This document shows positions 1-21,958 of a DNA stretch of 64,000 bases, one piece after another. Every line of letters begins with the position of its first letter. Position 1 is the stretch's first letter. Below the pieces are notes generated by a model, which did no database searches, had not been told where the DNA came from, and saw only the letters and a list, made by a program, of their open reading frames with translations. The translations under genes and the position numbers were made by a program. The DNA comes from Balaenoptera acutorostrata (taxonomy: Eukaryota > Chordata > Mammalia > Artiodactyla > Balaenopteridae): assembly GCF_949987535.1 (NCBI RefSeq), contig NC_080067.1:55858405-55922404 (forward strand), read 5' to 3'.

Positions 1-8520
<8,520 letters not shown>

Positions 8521-10535
8521 TCATAGGAAGCAGAGGCAATTTTAGCTCAAATGCCATCACCATCCTCCACTGTGGCAGGTCATCCAAAGTTCCACTATGA
8601 GTCCACGTACAACTTCATATGGGAACAGCAGCCTTTACCCCAAAAATGTCAATTTCAATTTCTCTATCTTACTCACACATCATACATAGACACACTTGCA
8701 GATACTATTGACTGTCCACCTTCTGCTTCCCTGCTGTCAGAGCCCACCTCCCATGACTGAATGTGAATAATCTAAATAATTGCTTTCCCAGACTCCTGTG
8801 CAGCTCCAGCACAAAATAACACAATCCTGTACAATGAGATATATGAGGAGGTACACAAGGGGTTAATGGAAAAGTTCTTTCTCTGATGAGAGGAAGAGAC
8901 ACACGCACACACAAAAAAAAACCCCAGGAAAAGCGGCTCTAGGATGGATGTTGTATGGGGGTGTGATGCTTAGACAGGTGCAGCCAAATGGAAATTTAAG
9001 GGCAAAGCCGGAACCCTGAAATCACTGGATTACTTCACCAACTTTAGTACTGCCTAATTTTAGATTTCTCATTCAATGAGACAAATCCTCATTGTGTAAG
9101 CCACCTTTAGTTGAGAATTCTAGCAACCTAGGCCAAAAGTGTTCTAATAGATAAACATGAACACTGACTTCCTATACCAAGCAGTGTCCATGGGAACCTG
9201 GGGCTTTCTGAGCAGGGAAGAAGGCAGGCTTGCTGATAGATGAACTTTTCCCAGTGTGAGAATGGACCCCTGGGTTCTTCTCCTTAGTAGTGCCACAAGC
9301 AGCACAGTACAGGAGTCACTCTTTCCCTTGGGGGTGTGTTCAAAATTATTGCCTGAGTTAAACTGGTAAGTAGTGTACCTCCTCTATAATGGGAAAAACA
9401 AACAAACAAAAAAAAACAATAAAGAAAATTTCATCCACTGAAATGCTAGACCTGGAGGAGTCGGGTAGACTGTGTAAGGATCAAAGCCTTACAGAATACT
9501 AGGGTGGAATACTGGCTTAGCCAGGGAGTCTTCTAAGCATGTGAAAACAACAGGGTTTTAAGGAGCTAAAGAGATTAAAAGAAATGATTTTACGCTCTGT
9601 TTCATTCAGTTAAAGAAAATAAAAACCCAGAGAAAAAAAGTATCTAAAGAAACTCATAATGGGTAAGATAAATAAGAAAACAGACAAATAGAAGGGTGTG
9701 TACAGTATAAATATTAACATATTTCGTTTAGAATAGGACACAACTCAAACAAACAAAAAAAATGCAGCAACTGATAGGAAAAGATCTAAGATGAATTAAA
9801 AACAGATCTGTTTTAAATAGAAAAGTGTGTCATTGGGCACTGCTAGTTCACTGAAAGTAGGGCACACCCAACAACATATATACACTTGCAGTTTTTGATG
9901 TACACATTAATTATGGGCTCGGAGGGCTTCAGTTTTGGGGCCATTTTCAGGTCTATACTCTGCAATTAAGTCTTTATCATCTTTTTTTTTTAAATCTAAA
10001 AGCATTGTGTACCCTGTATGCAGAGTATTCTATTAGATGCTTTGGAGGATCTTAAGCAGGCTCTCAAGGAGACCTGGATTTTGAGGATAATACATGAAAA
10101 GATAAAAATAGACCTGCTATAAAAACTGACAGTCATGCTATAAACAAAGTATAAACAAAGGCAAGGAGAGAATAGCTATGACCCACAAGCATCATTATGT
10201 CAACATCTTTACTAAGTCATTATTAGCTAAGCAAAATTCAAAAGAATTGTGTAATACATTTCATTGAGTTTAGGACACCAACGACTGTAAGATGCATCAT
10301 TACTGTGTGTATCACTAAGAAAGAAAAAATAATGACAGCTATAACTATAAGATGTTATTGAGTGTATGATGTATTACGACTTCAGAGATGTTGAAATGTG
10401 CTTCTAAGTAAATGCTCCTTTTAGAAGATTGTATAGCTGTAAATGCTTGTATGAGAAAAAAAGCTTAAAATCGATGATCAGAGCTTCCATCTTAAGAAGA
10501 TAGAAAAAAAGAATAAATTAAGAAAAAGTAAGAAG

Positions 10536-10694
10536 GGACTTCCCTGGCAGTCCAGTGGTTAAGACTTCACCTTCCAATACAGCGGGTGCGGGTTCAATCC
10601 CTGGTTGGGGAGCTAAGATCCCACATGCCTTGCAGCCAAAAAAACGAAACAGAAGCAATATTGTAACAAATTCAATAAAGATTTAAAAAAATAA
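10536..10694 (+). mobile_element. CHR-1-like tRNA-derived SINE
   Basis: Begins GGACTTCCCTGGCAGTCCAG, with A-box-like and B-box-like (GGTTCAATCC) pol III promoter parts from its tRNA ancestor, and ends in an A-rich tail. It is flanked by a 16-bp direct repeat (AAGAAAAAGTAAGAAG at 10520-10535 and 10695-10710), the target-site duplication of L1-driven insertion. Sense is opposite to PLD1. Confidence 0.9.
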
Positions 10695-10739
10695 AAGAAA
10701 AAGTAAGAAGAAGGATGGGAATAGTAGATAAGAATGGAA

Positions 10740-11860
10740 CTCAATGCAATATAAAACAGAACAACAGTAGACAAAATTCAATGAACCAAAATCTAGCTCT
10801 TTGAAAAGATTAATAAAATTGACAAACTAGCTAGATTAAAACAGAAAAAAGGAGTTTGACTATTTTAGATTTCTTATTTAAGTGGGAAGAAATAATATCA
10901 ATCCTACCCAAACTCTTTCAGGAAACAAAGGCAGGGGAAATACCACCTCATACAATGAGGCTAGCATTATCCTAATACCAAAACCAAACAAAGACAATCC
11001 AAGAAAAGAAAAAAATTAAGTACAATATTCCTTACGATCATAGAGGTAAAAATCTTTACCAAAACATCACAACTTATAAAAAGGATAACAGATCATGACA
11101 AAGTGGGGTTATTTCTAAGACTGCAAGGTTGGTTTAAAAGTTGAAAATCAATCAATGCAATTCAGCACATTAACAGAAAAAAAGAAAAAAATGGTCATTT
11201 CAATACACGCAGAAAAAAGTCTTGACAAAATTCAATACCCATTCAGAATAAAAACTCTCAATACATTATAAATAGGAAGTAATTTCCTCAAAGTAATAAC
11301 AGGCACCTATTAAAAAAAATCTACTTAAAGCATATAATAAAAGATTGAAAGCTTTTCTTCTAAGACTGAGAACAAGAAAGATGTCTGTTCTCATCACTTC
11401 TATTCAACATTTTACTGATGATGCTAGCCAATGCAATAAGGAAAAAAAAGAAAGAAAAAGAAAAAAAGAAATACAAGGCATGCAGATTATTAAGGAAAAA
11501 GGAAAACTGTCATTATTCACACATCACAAGATCATCTATGGGAAAAATCCTAGGGCATCTACAAAAAAGCTATTCACACTAGTAAGTGAACTAAGCAAGA
11601 CTGCAGTAAATAAGATCAATATAAAAAAATCAGTTGCATTTCCATATGCTGGCAGTAAACAATTGGAACATGAATTTTTAAAAATACCATTTACAATAAC
11701 ATAAAAAAACACGAGTTACTTAGTGATAAGTGCAAGACCTGTATATGGAAAGTACAAAACACTGATGAGAAAATTTAAATAAGATCTAAAAAAATGGAGA
11801 GATATACAGTGTTTATGAATTGGAAGACTCAATACTGAGAAAGAAGAAAAAATTTGACAT
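10740..11860 (+). mobile_element. L1 ORF2 remnant, sense
   Basis: Contains reverse-transcriptase-region text of L1 ORF2, such as ACCAAAATCTAGCTCTTTGA and the downstream segment with TCAATAAGGTGC-like language (AATACCCATTCAGAATAAAA, CTAGCCAATGCAATAAGG). The frame is interrupted by many stops; the 119-codon open frame at 11345-11704 is part of it and is not a functional gene. Confidence 0.75.
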
Positions 11861-13440
11861 ACTGTCTAACCAGTGGTGATTTTACCATTCTTTTCCCTGT
11901 GATTTCTCAGTTGGGAGGGAGAACCTGGAAATGGGCATTGGCACTGGTAGAGAGAGCCTCAGAAGTCCTCTAGTTCAGGCTTAAGGAGGAAGAGTGGGAT
12001 TTCCTGACAGTGATAGGGGTAGCAGGGAGGGGCCCACAGGCATCAAAAATGAGGAAATGGAACTTTCCTCTCCAATGGAAGAGCTGTGGTTCCAAGAGGA
12101 AAATATAAATATCCATTGCTTGGCTCTGGACACAAAGTGTCATTGAAGAAAGTGTGTGGCAGAGCAGGGTAAATAAAGCCTCTTTCTAGCAAGAGGACTA
12201 AAAAGGGAAGCCACAGGCAACCCATAAGGAGTGGGTATACCATGGAGAGAGAGGAGCTCAGAAAAGCAATGCTATAAAGTTGTTTATGAATTTCTAGCTC
12301 ACTCCTAAGCTGCCCATGCATGGGTTTGGTCCTAATATTATGCCAAAGAATTTGAAAACTGAAATAAGAAATAGACCACTGACCAAATTGGCCACTAGGT
12401 GGAGCACATTGGGGGGGGCAGATCTAAACAGCACTGCAAAGGCTTTGAAAACAAAACTGACATTAAAAACACACAGATAGAAGACTGGTTGGAACATTCT
12501 GCATGAACCCAAATGGGCCAGTTTCCTGCTAAAACAGAAATATCAACGTTCTCTATAAGATTTAAACAAGACCCAGAGTCATAATATTCAAAACTTCCAG
12601 AATACAGTAAAAAATTACTTAGCATACAAAAAATCAGAAAAATCTCCATTTGCAGGAAAGACATTCAACAAATGCCAATGCCAAAATGACATAAATGTTG
12701 GAAAGAATCAGTGAACTTAAAGACAGATAAAGAGAAATTATCCAATTTGAATAACAAAGAAAAGATTGAAAAAAATTAACAGAGCCTCAGAGACTTGTGG
12801 GACAATACTAAAAGACACAATTTGTGTCATCAGAGACTCAGCAAAAGAGGAGAAAGAGGGAAATGCAGGAAAAAAGTTTGAAGAAAAAAATGGCTGAAAA
12901 TTTCTCAAATATGATGAATGATATAAACCTACAGATTCAAGAAGCTCAGTGAACTCCAAACAGGATAAATTCAAATACCATAATCAAACTGCTGAAAACG
13001 AAAGACAGGAAGAAAATGTTGAAAGCGCTCAGAAGAAAAACAATGCATTATTTAAGAGGGGAACAATGATTCAAAATGACCACGAATTTCTCATCAGAAA
13101 ACATGGAGGCCAGAATGAAGTGGAGCAAATTGTAGCTAGACTGTATAAAGTTCTTCTACAGTTTAGTAATAAGAAAACAATCCAACCAAAAAAGAAGAAA
13201 AGTAAGATTTGAATATGTTTCCAAAAAAGCTAAACAAATGTCCAAAAGTCACAGGAAAATATGCTTAACATGAAAAGACATTGTTAATGCAAATTAAAAA
13301 CACAGTGAGAGACTACTACATACCCTTTGGAATGGCTAACATTAAAAAAGACTAACAGTACCAAGTGCTTGCAATGATGAGGAGGGATGAAACTCTCATA
13401 CATTGCTAGTACAAGCACTTTGGAAAACAGATTGACAGTT
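11860..13440 (+). mobile_element. HAL1-like element followed by L1 ORF2 3' sequence
   Basis: Bases 12310-13210 match the ORF1 region of HAL1/L1 (half-L1): AGTGAACTTAAAGACAGAT, CAGAGCCTCAGAGACTTGTG, TCATCAGAAAACATGGAGGC. From about 13220 the text changes to the L1 ORF2 C-terminal segment (AATGCAAATTAAAAACACAG ... CTCTCATACATTGCTAG). The open frame at 12949-13212 is a decayed ORF1 C-terminal piece. 11860-12310 is probably 5' region of the same element, less certain. Confidence 0.7.
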
Positions 13441-13499
13441 TCTCATGTTAACCATATACTTAACTCCTAGTATTGATATAATACAGTAACTTGAATCTA

Positions 13500-13745
13500 C
13501 TTTCTAAGACAAGGGTTAGCAAACTGTGCTCCATGAGCCAAATCTGGTCCATTGCCTGTTTTAGTATGGCCCATGAGCTAAGAATGGCTGTTACATTTTT
13601 AAAGGGTTATTACACACACACACACACATACACACACACACAAAGAAGAATATACATCAGAGACTGTATGTATGTGACCTGAAAAGCCTAAAATATTTAC
13701 TATCTGGCCCTTTACAGAAAAAGTTTGCCAACCCTGTTGAAAGTC
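13500..13745 (-). mobile_element. hAT-Charlie-type MITE with internal CA microsatellite
   Basis: The ends are inverted: GGGTTAGCAAACTGTGCTCC on one side and AAAGTTTGCCAACCCT on the other, with CTGGCCCTTTACAGAAAA inside. This is the layout of a common non-autonomous hAT element of mammals. A CA repeat (about 13612-13642) has grown in the middle. Exact family name is not claimed. Confidence 0.6.
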
Positions 13746-14330
13746 AGAGGCTTTTGAACTTTTTGGGTCATAATCCACAGGAATACATTATGAATCCACC
13801 CCAATATTTTCATCTATCTATCTATCTACCTTCCTATCAATCAGTCTTCTACTGACTACTGAAATAAAAGTTTCACAAACTAATAACCCTTACTGCCACT
13901 TAAGTTGCAACTTGCCTTTCTCTTATTTCCTTCCTTTTCTTATCCTATTTCATTATTTAAATAAAATTCTGAACATAACCCACTAAATTCTTTTTTTTTA
14001 ATAAATTTCTTTTATTTATTATTTTTGGCTGCATTGGATCTTCGTTGCTGAGCATGGCCTTTCTCTAGTTGCAGCGAGAGGGGGCTACTCTTTGTTGTGC
14101 TGCGTGGACTTCTCATTGCGGTGGTTTCTCTTGTTGCGGAGCACAGGCTCTAGAGCGCAGGCTCAGTAGTTGTGGCGCATGGGCTTAGTTGCTCCACGGC
14201 ATGTGGGATCTTCCCGGACCAGGGCTCGAACCCGTGTCCCCTGCATTGGCAGGATTCTTAACCACTGTGCCACCAGGGAAGCCCAGTTCTTTTAAAAAAT
14301 AATTACTAAAGAGTCGCAACCCACCATTTG
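13745..14330. mobile_element. Second hAT-like element, split by a SINE
   Basis: Left end TTTTGAACTTTTTGGGTCAT (from 13754) is inversely similar to the right end GAGTCGCAACCCACCATTTG (from 14311), as for hAT terminal repeats. The two halves are parted by the CHR-2 SINE at 13991-14284, so this element is older than the SINE. Confidence 0.5.
13991..14284 (-). mobile_element. CHR-2-like SINE
   Basis: Reverse complement of the long CHR-2 form: starts with a T-rich tail (TTTATTTATTATTTTTGGCT) and ends CCACCAGGGAAGCCC. The tRNA-like B box reads GGCTCGAACCC on this strand. It interrupts an older hAT-like element. Confidence 0.88.
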
Positions 14331-15489
14331 AAAAACATAACATTAAAATCAACTTAAATGTGTCTCCTACTTAGAATAGTCTTAGCTTGTGAGCCAGTCC
14401 AAATGAAATGTTGAGTCTGTTTTTCACTTTATAGCCTTTGTCTCCAGCCCAAAGGAGACCTTGTTTCTGTTCCCCTTCCTCTGATAAACTCCCCCTTTAA
14501 ATATCTTTGTTTATTGTTTTTCTTCTTTTTCTCCAGTTTTACTAATCCAGTCTGTCTCTGGCCTGTTTAATGCACAGACTCAGTACAGGCACTGTGGCAG
14601 ACCCCACCTGCACCCTCACCACCGACAGGCCAGGCAGAGAACCAATCTAGGCAAAGACTCAACACACGTGCTCCAAACATCCCTGCTGACCAGTGGGAAT
14701 GAGAGTCACAGTCATCCAGAGGAAAGCTGATCTACGCCACGCTTTGTACATCCGTCCTAAGTTAAAGCAACGGACTGGAAGCCACATCTTGGCACCCAGC
14801 CTCATTCTAGGACTCGCTCCAGGGAACACTGGGTAGTTCACAGGGGGACGTGAAGTAGCACCAAGCACAGAAAAGACATATGAGACATGTTCTCCTGGTA
14901 GATACAGAGAAACAAGTGAGGAATGCTCACTCATCTTTACACAGAAACTACCTCTTTTGATACCTTCAACTTCTAGCTAGGATTTACTCTTCACCTTAAT
15001 TTTCAGATAGTCTGGGCTGTTTAATGAATCATTCTCTCTTCTAACCTGACAGCCTACCTTAGAATTTACCTCTTCAGAAAATTTCTTCTGACTAAATCTA
15101 CCCAAATCTGATTATTACTTTATCCAGCACCTTAAAAAAATCCAATCTGCACTTAAAAAATGTCAGAGCTAAAAGGGATCTCGCACACCATGCGGTGCAG
15201 TCGGCTCCTGGGAGAGGCAGCTCCGTGACATGTGGGCACTAGAGCAGACACACTGGATCCAAGCCAGCACCAGCACGTACAGACCGTGTGGCTACGGGCA
15301 GTTTCCTAATCGGCCCCACTGAGCCTCACTTTTCTCATCTATAACACAGTCCCTGGCGTTTAGTAAGAATTCAACAAATAGTAGCTACTTAATGTTATTC
15401 AACTATGCCTTAGAAATGACCCCTTATAAAGGTGAATATGACTTGTCCCAAGTTAGTAATAGTAAGGCCCCTAAGGTGGTCTGAGCAGA

Positions 15490-16140
15490 GACTCTCACCA
15501 TTCCTCTCCTGGACCACAGCAATAACTCGCTAGATGGTCTCTATAACCACTGTTCAATTCATCTTCTACACTATAACCAAAATGGTCCCTTTTAGAAAAC
15601 AAATTTGATTAAAATTCCCATGCTTAAAAATGTTCACTGATTCCCAGTGTTCAAGGGACTGCACTGGAGTTCAAAGGACTCCAGTGTTCAAAGGATGCAA
15701 ACTCTTTAGCAGCTCATGAAGGGCCCTTCACAATTTGGCCCTAACCCATCTTTTGAATGCTATCTCCACCCACCATCCCAAAGAATGCTATGCTTAAGCT
15801 GTTTACGACCTCTACCTTCCTCCAAAATTGCTGTGCCCTCTCACCCCTCTATGCCTTGGTCCTGGTTATCCCTCTGTCAAAAACATTCACTGTCTTCAAC
15901 TGGACAGCTCCATCCCCCAGGACTCAGGCCAGCATTCTGTCCATTGAAGCTTCCACAGCTCCTGCAGGCTCAGTCACTGCCCTAATCCATTGTTCTACAC
16001 ATGACTTCCTGACTCTCTCTTGTTCCAGGGTAGGGGCTGCTTCTCTTCCATCTTTCTGTACATGTGGCCTCCTTCAGTACCCATCATAGAGGCTGCTCAC
16101 TAAATAGCTCTGGAATGAATGAGTGAATAAATTAACAAAT
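15490..16140 (+). repeat. L2 LINE remnant
   Basis: Pyrimidine-rich L2 3' text with GGCCCTTCACAATTTGGCCC, CTTGTTCCAGGGTAGGGGCT and a tail with CTCACTAAATAGCTCTGGAA followed by GAATGAGTGAATAAATT. The open frames at 15716-16089 lie inside it and are not genes. Confidence 0.65.
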
Positions 16141-16964
16141 GAAAAGATGGACGGTTAAATGAATTAACAAATAAAGAAACTAAGAGCTTCTAGGTCCCAG
16201 GTTGCTTCTCATTTCACTAAATCTGCCTTTGGTTGCATACTAATTGTTTTAGAAACAGATTAACACAGTTTTCACTCATGTATATGATGTCTCTTGAATT
16301 AGACTGGAAACTTCTAAAAGTCATGTGCACCTTCTCACTATGCTTTTCACTCTCTCAGACCCAGATATATCAGGGTTTGATAAAGTTTCTGAATGCTCTC
16401 TTTTGCAACATACTTGCACAACAAGTATTTTCTTCCTTGTTATGAGGGAAGTTCCTGAAAAGGTTTTATTTCAAAGAGAGTGTTGTAATAAGATGTTATC
16501 CTAGTGCAGTCACGAAAAAGCAATAACCTCCTGATTTATTTTCTTGCTGACAGTAGAAGAAAAAACATTCAAGGTTCCATCTCTTTAGATGTTTAAATGA
16601 GTCTATATTTTAGTGTTCAGAACCTTCAAAATATATATTATTTGCTTGTGTAAAACATGAAAATATGGGCTCAGTGGAAATGCTATTTTCAGTCTCTTTC
16701 ATGTCCCTGTCAAACTTTCAGAAATACTTTTTAAAGGAACATACCTACTACATTAAGCTTGAATCTACTCTCATAAGTGTTTAGAAAGTATTCAACCAAA
16801 GAGATAGCTTCTAAGTATGAAACTTTCTTTTATTCCTGGTAACTGACTGAAGAGACAAAATTTGGCAAGAATATAAAGGCCAAGATTAAGGTCCTCCATA
16901 AACATAAGAATAAACAGGTTCTCAGACATGCTGACTATCACACACCCTATCTATTGACTCTAGA

Positions 16965-17190
16965 TCAATCGTTCTCAACCAAGAGGGACTGTGCCCTGCC
17001 AGGGGACATGTGATGACAGCTGAAGACATTTTGGTTATCAAAACTGGGAGCTTGCTACTGGCATCTAGTGGATAAAAGCCAGGGATACTGATGCTTCTAA
17101 ACATCCCACAACAAACAGAACACCACCACCATAATAAAGAATTATCTGGCCCCAAAGGTCAATAGTGCCAATTGGGAAAGCATGCCCTAG
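16965..17190 (+). mobile_element. hAT-Charlie-type MITE
   Basis: Reads CGTTCTCAACCAAGAGGGAC ... CTACTGGCATCTAGTGGATA ... AGAATTATCTGGCCCCAAAG ... TCAATAGTGCCAATTGGGAA, matching a common mammalian non-autonomous Charlie element. Moderately diverged, no protein-coding capacity. Confidence 0.7.
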
Positions 17191-18102
17191 AATTATAGAT
17201 TTCCTCATCACTGAGGCAAAACAGTAGAAGAAGATGTGCTCACATTCCTAATTACTCTCCCCTCCCTGCAAAACCTAGAATTAGGAGGAAATGAATTATG
17301 ACGATATTTTCATAGTTCAGTACAAGAGAGCATTTGGAAGGAAACAGGATAGGGAAAAACAGGGGGCATTTCAAGCATCTAAGTTCTTAGAAGGAAAACA
17401 TATTTAAGACATTTTCATTTCCATTGTAGCAAATGTTAGCATCTACAATGGGTTTTAACTATCCAGGCATATGGATAATTGGAACTAAAGTCAGACTACA
17501 AAGCCTGCACCCACTCCAGGAGGAAAATTTCCCAAGAGCTAAATGAGTTTTAGGTACAAGACTTTCAGTGGCTTTAATAAACATAATAACTCTCATGGAT
17601 GATTTTAAAGGGGATTAGAAAGTTGAAACCTGATGCATCTCCAAAAAAGCTAACCATTACAATGGATACTTTAATAGCAATAGGCAAATGGGAATATTCT
17701 AATTTCAAAGGGACAATTCAGAGGAAGCATATTCATTGGACCTCATGACAGACATAGCAAGATGAGGAAAGATACCCATGGAAGATTATTTTCCATTACC
17801 TCTACACCTATATTTGCATTGCAAAATAATCTTTACTAAAATGAATATTGGTTATCTGCTTCCAAATGGAAAGACAAAAACAAAACTGTTCAAACTAAAT
17901 ATTTTAAGAATATATATGGGTGCCAGGTTTTTTGAAAAGACCTTTTAGTGGAGGCTACTACAATTAATTAGTTGAGACTTTGGCCAAACCATCTGTGAGT
18001 ACTGCTGTCTTTCCTAATGTACAATTCTATAACAGCACAACACTGTTCTATATTCCTAAACATAGAGACCGCCAAACAAACTCCCCAGGGACAAATACTA
18101 AC

Positions 18103-18186
18103 CACCAATCTGTGATAAAAATCTCTTCTTTTGCCTCTTCCATTGCATTCGCCACATCTTCAAAATATCCTTTGGCATTAACATAC
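18103..18186 (-). CDS. PLD1: PLD1 tenth coding exon (residues 355-381, catalytic region motif I)
   Basis: It encodes [20 protein letters not shown] followed by EIFITDW. This block precedes the first HKD motif and is highly conserved among eukaryotic PLDs; the ITDWW stretch is completed by the next exon. Acceptor TTTCAG/GTATGT; donor TG/GTTAGT, with T at +3 but otherwise good. 84 bp equals one base, 27 codons and two bases. The intron separating it from the ninth exon is about 708 bp. Confidence 0.95.
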
Positions 18187-18893
18187 CTGAAAGACAAGTT
18201 TTCTGTTTCATTTTTTTAACAACAACAACAAAAAAAGGAATCTATCGTATGACAAAAGAGAAGATGGAAGCCACTGCCTAGAGTTTCTACAAAACCACCA
18301 GTTTACTTTGTATAACTGGAAACAAGGATTGAAAACAACACCTTCTGTCTGCTATGTAGGAAGTACACTAAATAGACAGAAGTAGGCAACCTGATTCTTT
18401 TCTGGTGAGAGAATAACAAATTGATTGGTCTCATCATCGTATGGGGTCAGATGAATTCTCCCATCCTGTTGAACTCACACACAGTTGTTCTTCTGAGACT
18501 GAAAGCAGTCCAGTTTCTAATCCGTGGGCAGAAAAGCATGCTAAGCAGGATTTCATTTAAAAGAAATACCTGGCAAGTAAATTCTCTTTCTTAAATTATG
18601 GCTAATAACTTAAATAAACTTTCCATTTGCATCATTAAGAAAATGTATGAAGTTAACTTTTAAAATCAAACTTCAAAATCTAAAGCTAGCTATCTAAAGC
18701 TCTCTGTAAAAAATCATAAAAACAAAAAGTGGAAAACTAAGTGCTGCTCAGGTAGTCCTATAAAGAAAGGCCCTTGTTAAGTATAATGCATAATATCTTT
18801 TCACAGCTTCAAAAATTGATTCCAGGTGAATTTAGACCACTACAATATTAAATGCTATGACTACTGTGATTGTCTTAGAGCAAAAAGATCTTA

Positions 18894-19046
<153 letters not shown>

Positions 19047-20854
19047 TCAAAGAAAAGCAAAATGTGGAAAAGAATGCTCACTCTGTGTTCTGTCTCTTTA
19101 AACAATTTAAGAATTAAACATGTCCCATTTTGTTTTGTTACCGCAGCAAACATAAGTTGAAAATTTTAGGCAAAGAGCACCTTACCTATATCAAAAAAGC
19201 AGATTTTTAAACATTTTTGGCAGGATTTAAAACTATATTCAACGTAGCGAAAACAAACCTTCAGGTTACTTATTCCCTCATTCACTTATGCAAACTTGTG
19301 TAAAGGCACTTATTACAGGCCTTGAGCTCGCTGTGCTAGACCGTGAGGAGGACAACGGAAGAGACGTAAGGTGAGGTCCTACATTTAAGTGTTAGAGAGT
19401 TGTTGGCTCCTGTAGAGGACATTTCCCTTGGGACTGCCTGGTGTCCATTCCCTCAGCCTCCCTTCCCTACTCTGCGTCCACCAAAGCCAACAAAATGGCA
19501 TCTTCCAGCCCCTGATCTCAAAGATTGGTTCAGGGATGAGGACATTAGCCAATTCCACCCAACAAGTGAGAATAAATGCAAGGACTTGCTCAGAAATGCC
19601 AGGAAGAGTCTCTTTCCCTTCCACTGAACTTGGTTTGAGTGAAAGAGGCAGACATCTTGCTACCACCAGGGGACCAGCCTGAGGATGGAGCAGATCCCAG
19701 AAGACAGAGCTGAGAAAGGCCAGGAAAACGCATCTCAGTGACATAGTTGGAAGCTTGGAATCAGCCATGGCTAACGTGGCTTATTAATGACTTCTGATGT
19801 AACCCAGATTGCCTGGATTTTTCTACTGCCAATGACTAAACTATCCTAAGTGGTTACAGATTTATAAGTGCAGAAAAAAAATTCAGAGTAGGAGATCATA
19901 AAAAGTTATTACATGACAAACGTCAGAATTGGTGAGTAACACCAAGAGGTGGGAATAAGTTATCCAAATTTGAAGTTCAGAGAAAACGAGGTGTTGGAGC
20001 CAGTGGTCTCCCTGCCATTTAGGGAGAAACCCACCTCAGTATAAAAGCCCTGTGAGTGAGGAGGGAGAGTTTGCCTTTGGGGGGAAATACAATGATCCTG
20101 ATGAGAAGCAGGGGAGGGGCTATATTCACAGACCCCAAAATAATTATTTATAAAGATTAGGGACGTCCAAACATCCTAACATTGATGCTTGGCTTTTGTC
20201 TGCGGGTTGGCGAGGGGCGAGGTGAGACGTGGTGCTGGGAGCAGTGAGGCATTCTCCATCCGCCGCCGCAGGGCTGACACAGGACTCTGCGGGCAGGTCA
20301 GGAGGGCATGGAAAGTGCCTGGGCTTGAGCCAACATGCTAGTACTACTCCAACTGAGTTGAAATGCCTCTGAAAACCAGTTATGAGAAACAGATATTGTA
20401 GAAGAGATAGTGACAAACAGCGGTCTTATCACAGGATGTGAGCCAGAGTTAAGAAAAAAAAAATAACCATTCCAAACATGGAGACAGGAAGGAGAAAGGT
20501 GAAGAGGAATTTAAAAATGTGTGAGAAGGGATGGTGAAGAGAACCGTCTCCATAGAACTGAAAGGCTGTATTAGGGAGGGGTTGTCAATAAAGGCAGAGA
20601 GATAAAAGGCCTCAGATTGTAAATGGAGGAAGTTAGGCTTGTTTGATACAATGAGGAGGACCACTTAACACCAGGGAGGAAGCAGATGAAACCTGGATCT
20701 GTATGGATTCATTTGGCAAGGGTGTGCAAGTGAGTGAGGATAGGAGATGGAGATAAGATGGCCAGTAAGTAACTGTTATAGCGACCAATGAGAATTGTGG
20801 CCTGATTTCTACAGTCCCCCAGAAAACAGGAAAGTATAGTACCAGGAGAGAGGT

Positions 20855-21002
20855 GGGGTTTTTTTTGTTTGATTGTTTGTTTGTTTGTTGGCCATGCCAC
20901 GCAGCTTGTGGGATTTTAGTTCCCTGACCAGGTATTGAACCTGGGCCCTGGGCAGTGACAGCTGAGAGCACAGAGTCCTAACCCCTGGACCACCAGGGAT
21001 TC
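20855..21002 (-). mobile_element. CHR-1-like SINE
   Basis: Antisense copy with a GTTT-rich tail and end CCACCAGGGATTC. Flanked by a 13-bp direct repeat with one mismatch (CCAGGAGAGAGGT at 20842-20854, CCAGGAGGGAGGT at 21003-21015), so it inserted by retrotransposition and has since aged slightly. Confidence 0.9.
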
Positions 21003-21096
21003 CCAGGAGGGAGGTTTATTGGCAGCACCACTACGTTTCCAATAACCAATCCTGAACCTTCTATTGTCAGAGATCAGGAAGTTCAGCACTTTTTTT

Positions 21097-21315
21097 CACA
21101 CACACAAACACACATGCAAACATATTACTAAGTGTAGCATATTTATATAATATATATATATATTTAATGTCTGTGTATAAAGAGAGAAATTATATCTATA
21201 AGTATCTATATACATGAGGCTGAACTTTATAGAGACAGATGTATATATAAAGACACATATATTGTATAACCACAGTCTTCCACAAACAAACATTTATCAA
21301 CACACACACACACTC
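21097..21315. repeat. CA/TA-rich simple sequence
   Basis: CACACACAAACACACATGC, then an alternating TA run near 21148-21166, and another CA run at 21300-21313. Low-complexity intronic DNA. Confidence 0.75.
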
Positions 21316-21697
21316 GCTAATAAAATCTATAGTAAATGTACAGTTGAGTATCCTTCAAGGTATCTTTCTTAAAATCTGTATGTAAACAGAATTTTTGTAA
21401 TCAAATCACTTTTTACATGTTTTGTTAATAAAAGGATATCAATTTATAAAGTAAAATTTTACTTTTTAAAAATATGAATTATTACTCCTTATCTGTTTGG
21501 TAAATTGGTATTATTGGGTAGTCAATTTTGTTAAAATAGGCATATATTTTATTAAAACAGGCACGTAGCAACACATGGGATCATTTATTCTGACTCGTGT
21601 ACATATGTAATTCACATCTTAAAAATATACAAAAAGAAAAGTAGTTTCATCACTTTTGATTGAGAATGAGTTCTAAATAACAATTTTCTAACATCTA

Positions 21698-21958
<261 letters not shown>

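Noticed and set aside
10536..10694. tRNA gene-like A and B boxes in SINE heads
   Set aside because: The tRNA-derived heads lack a foldable cloverleaf and are followed by SINE bodies and A tails, with target-site duplications.
12949..13212. 87-codon open frame
   Set aside because: Falls in a decayed HAL1/L1 ORF1 C-terminal region; not an independent gene.
15716..16089. Two overlapping plus-strand frames of 89 and 110 codons
   Set aside because: Located inside an L2 remnant.
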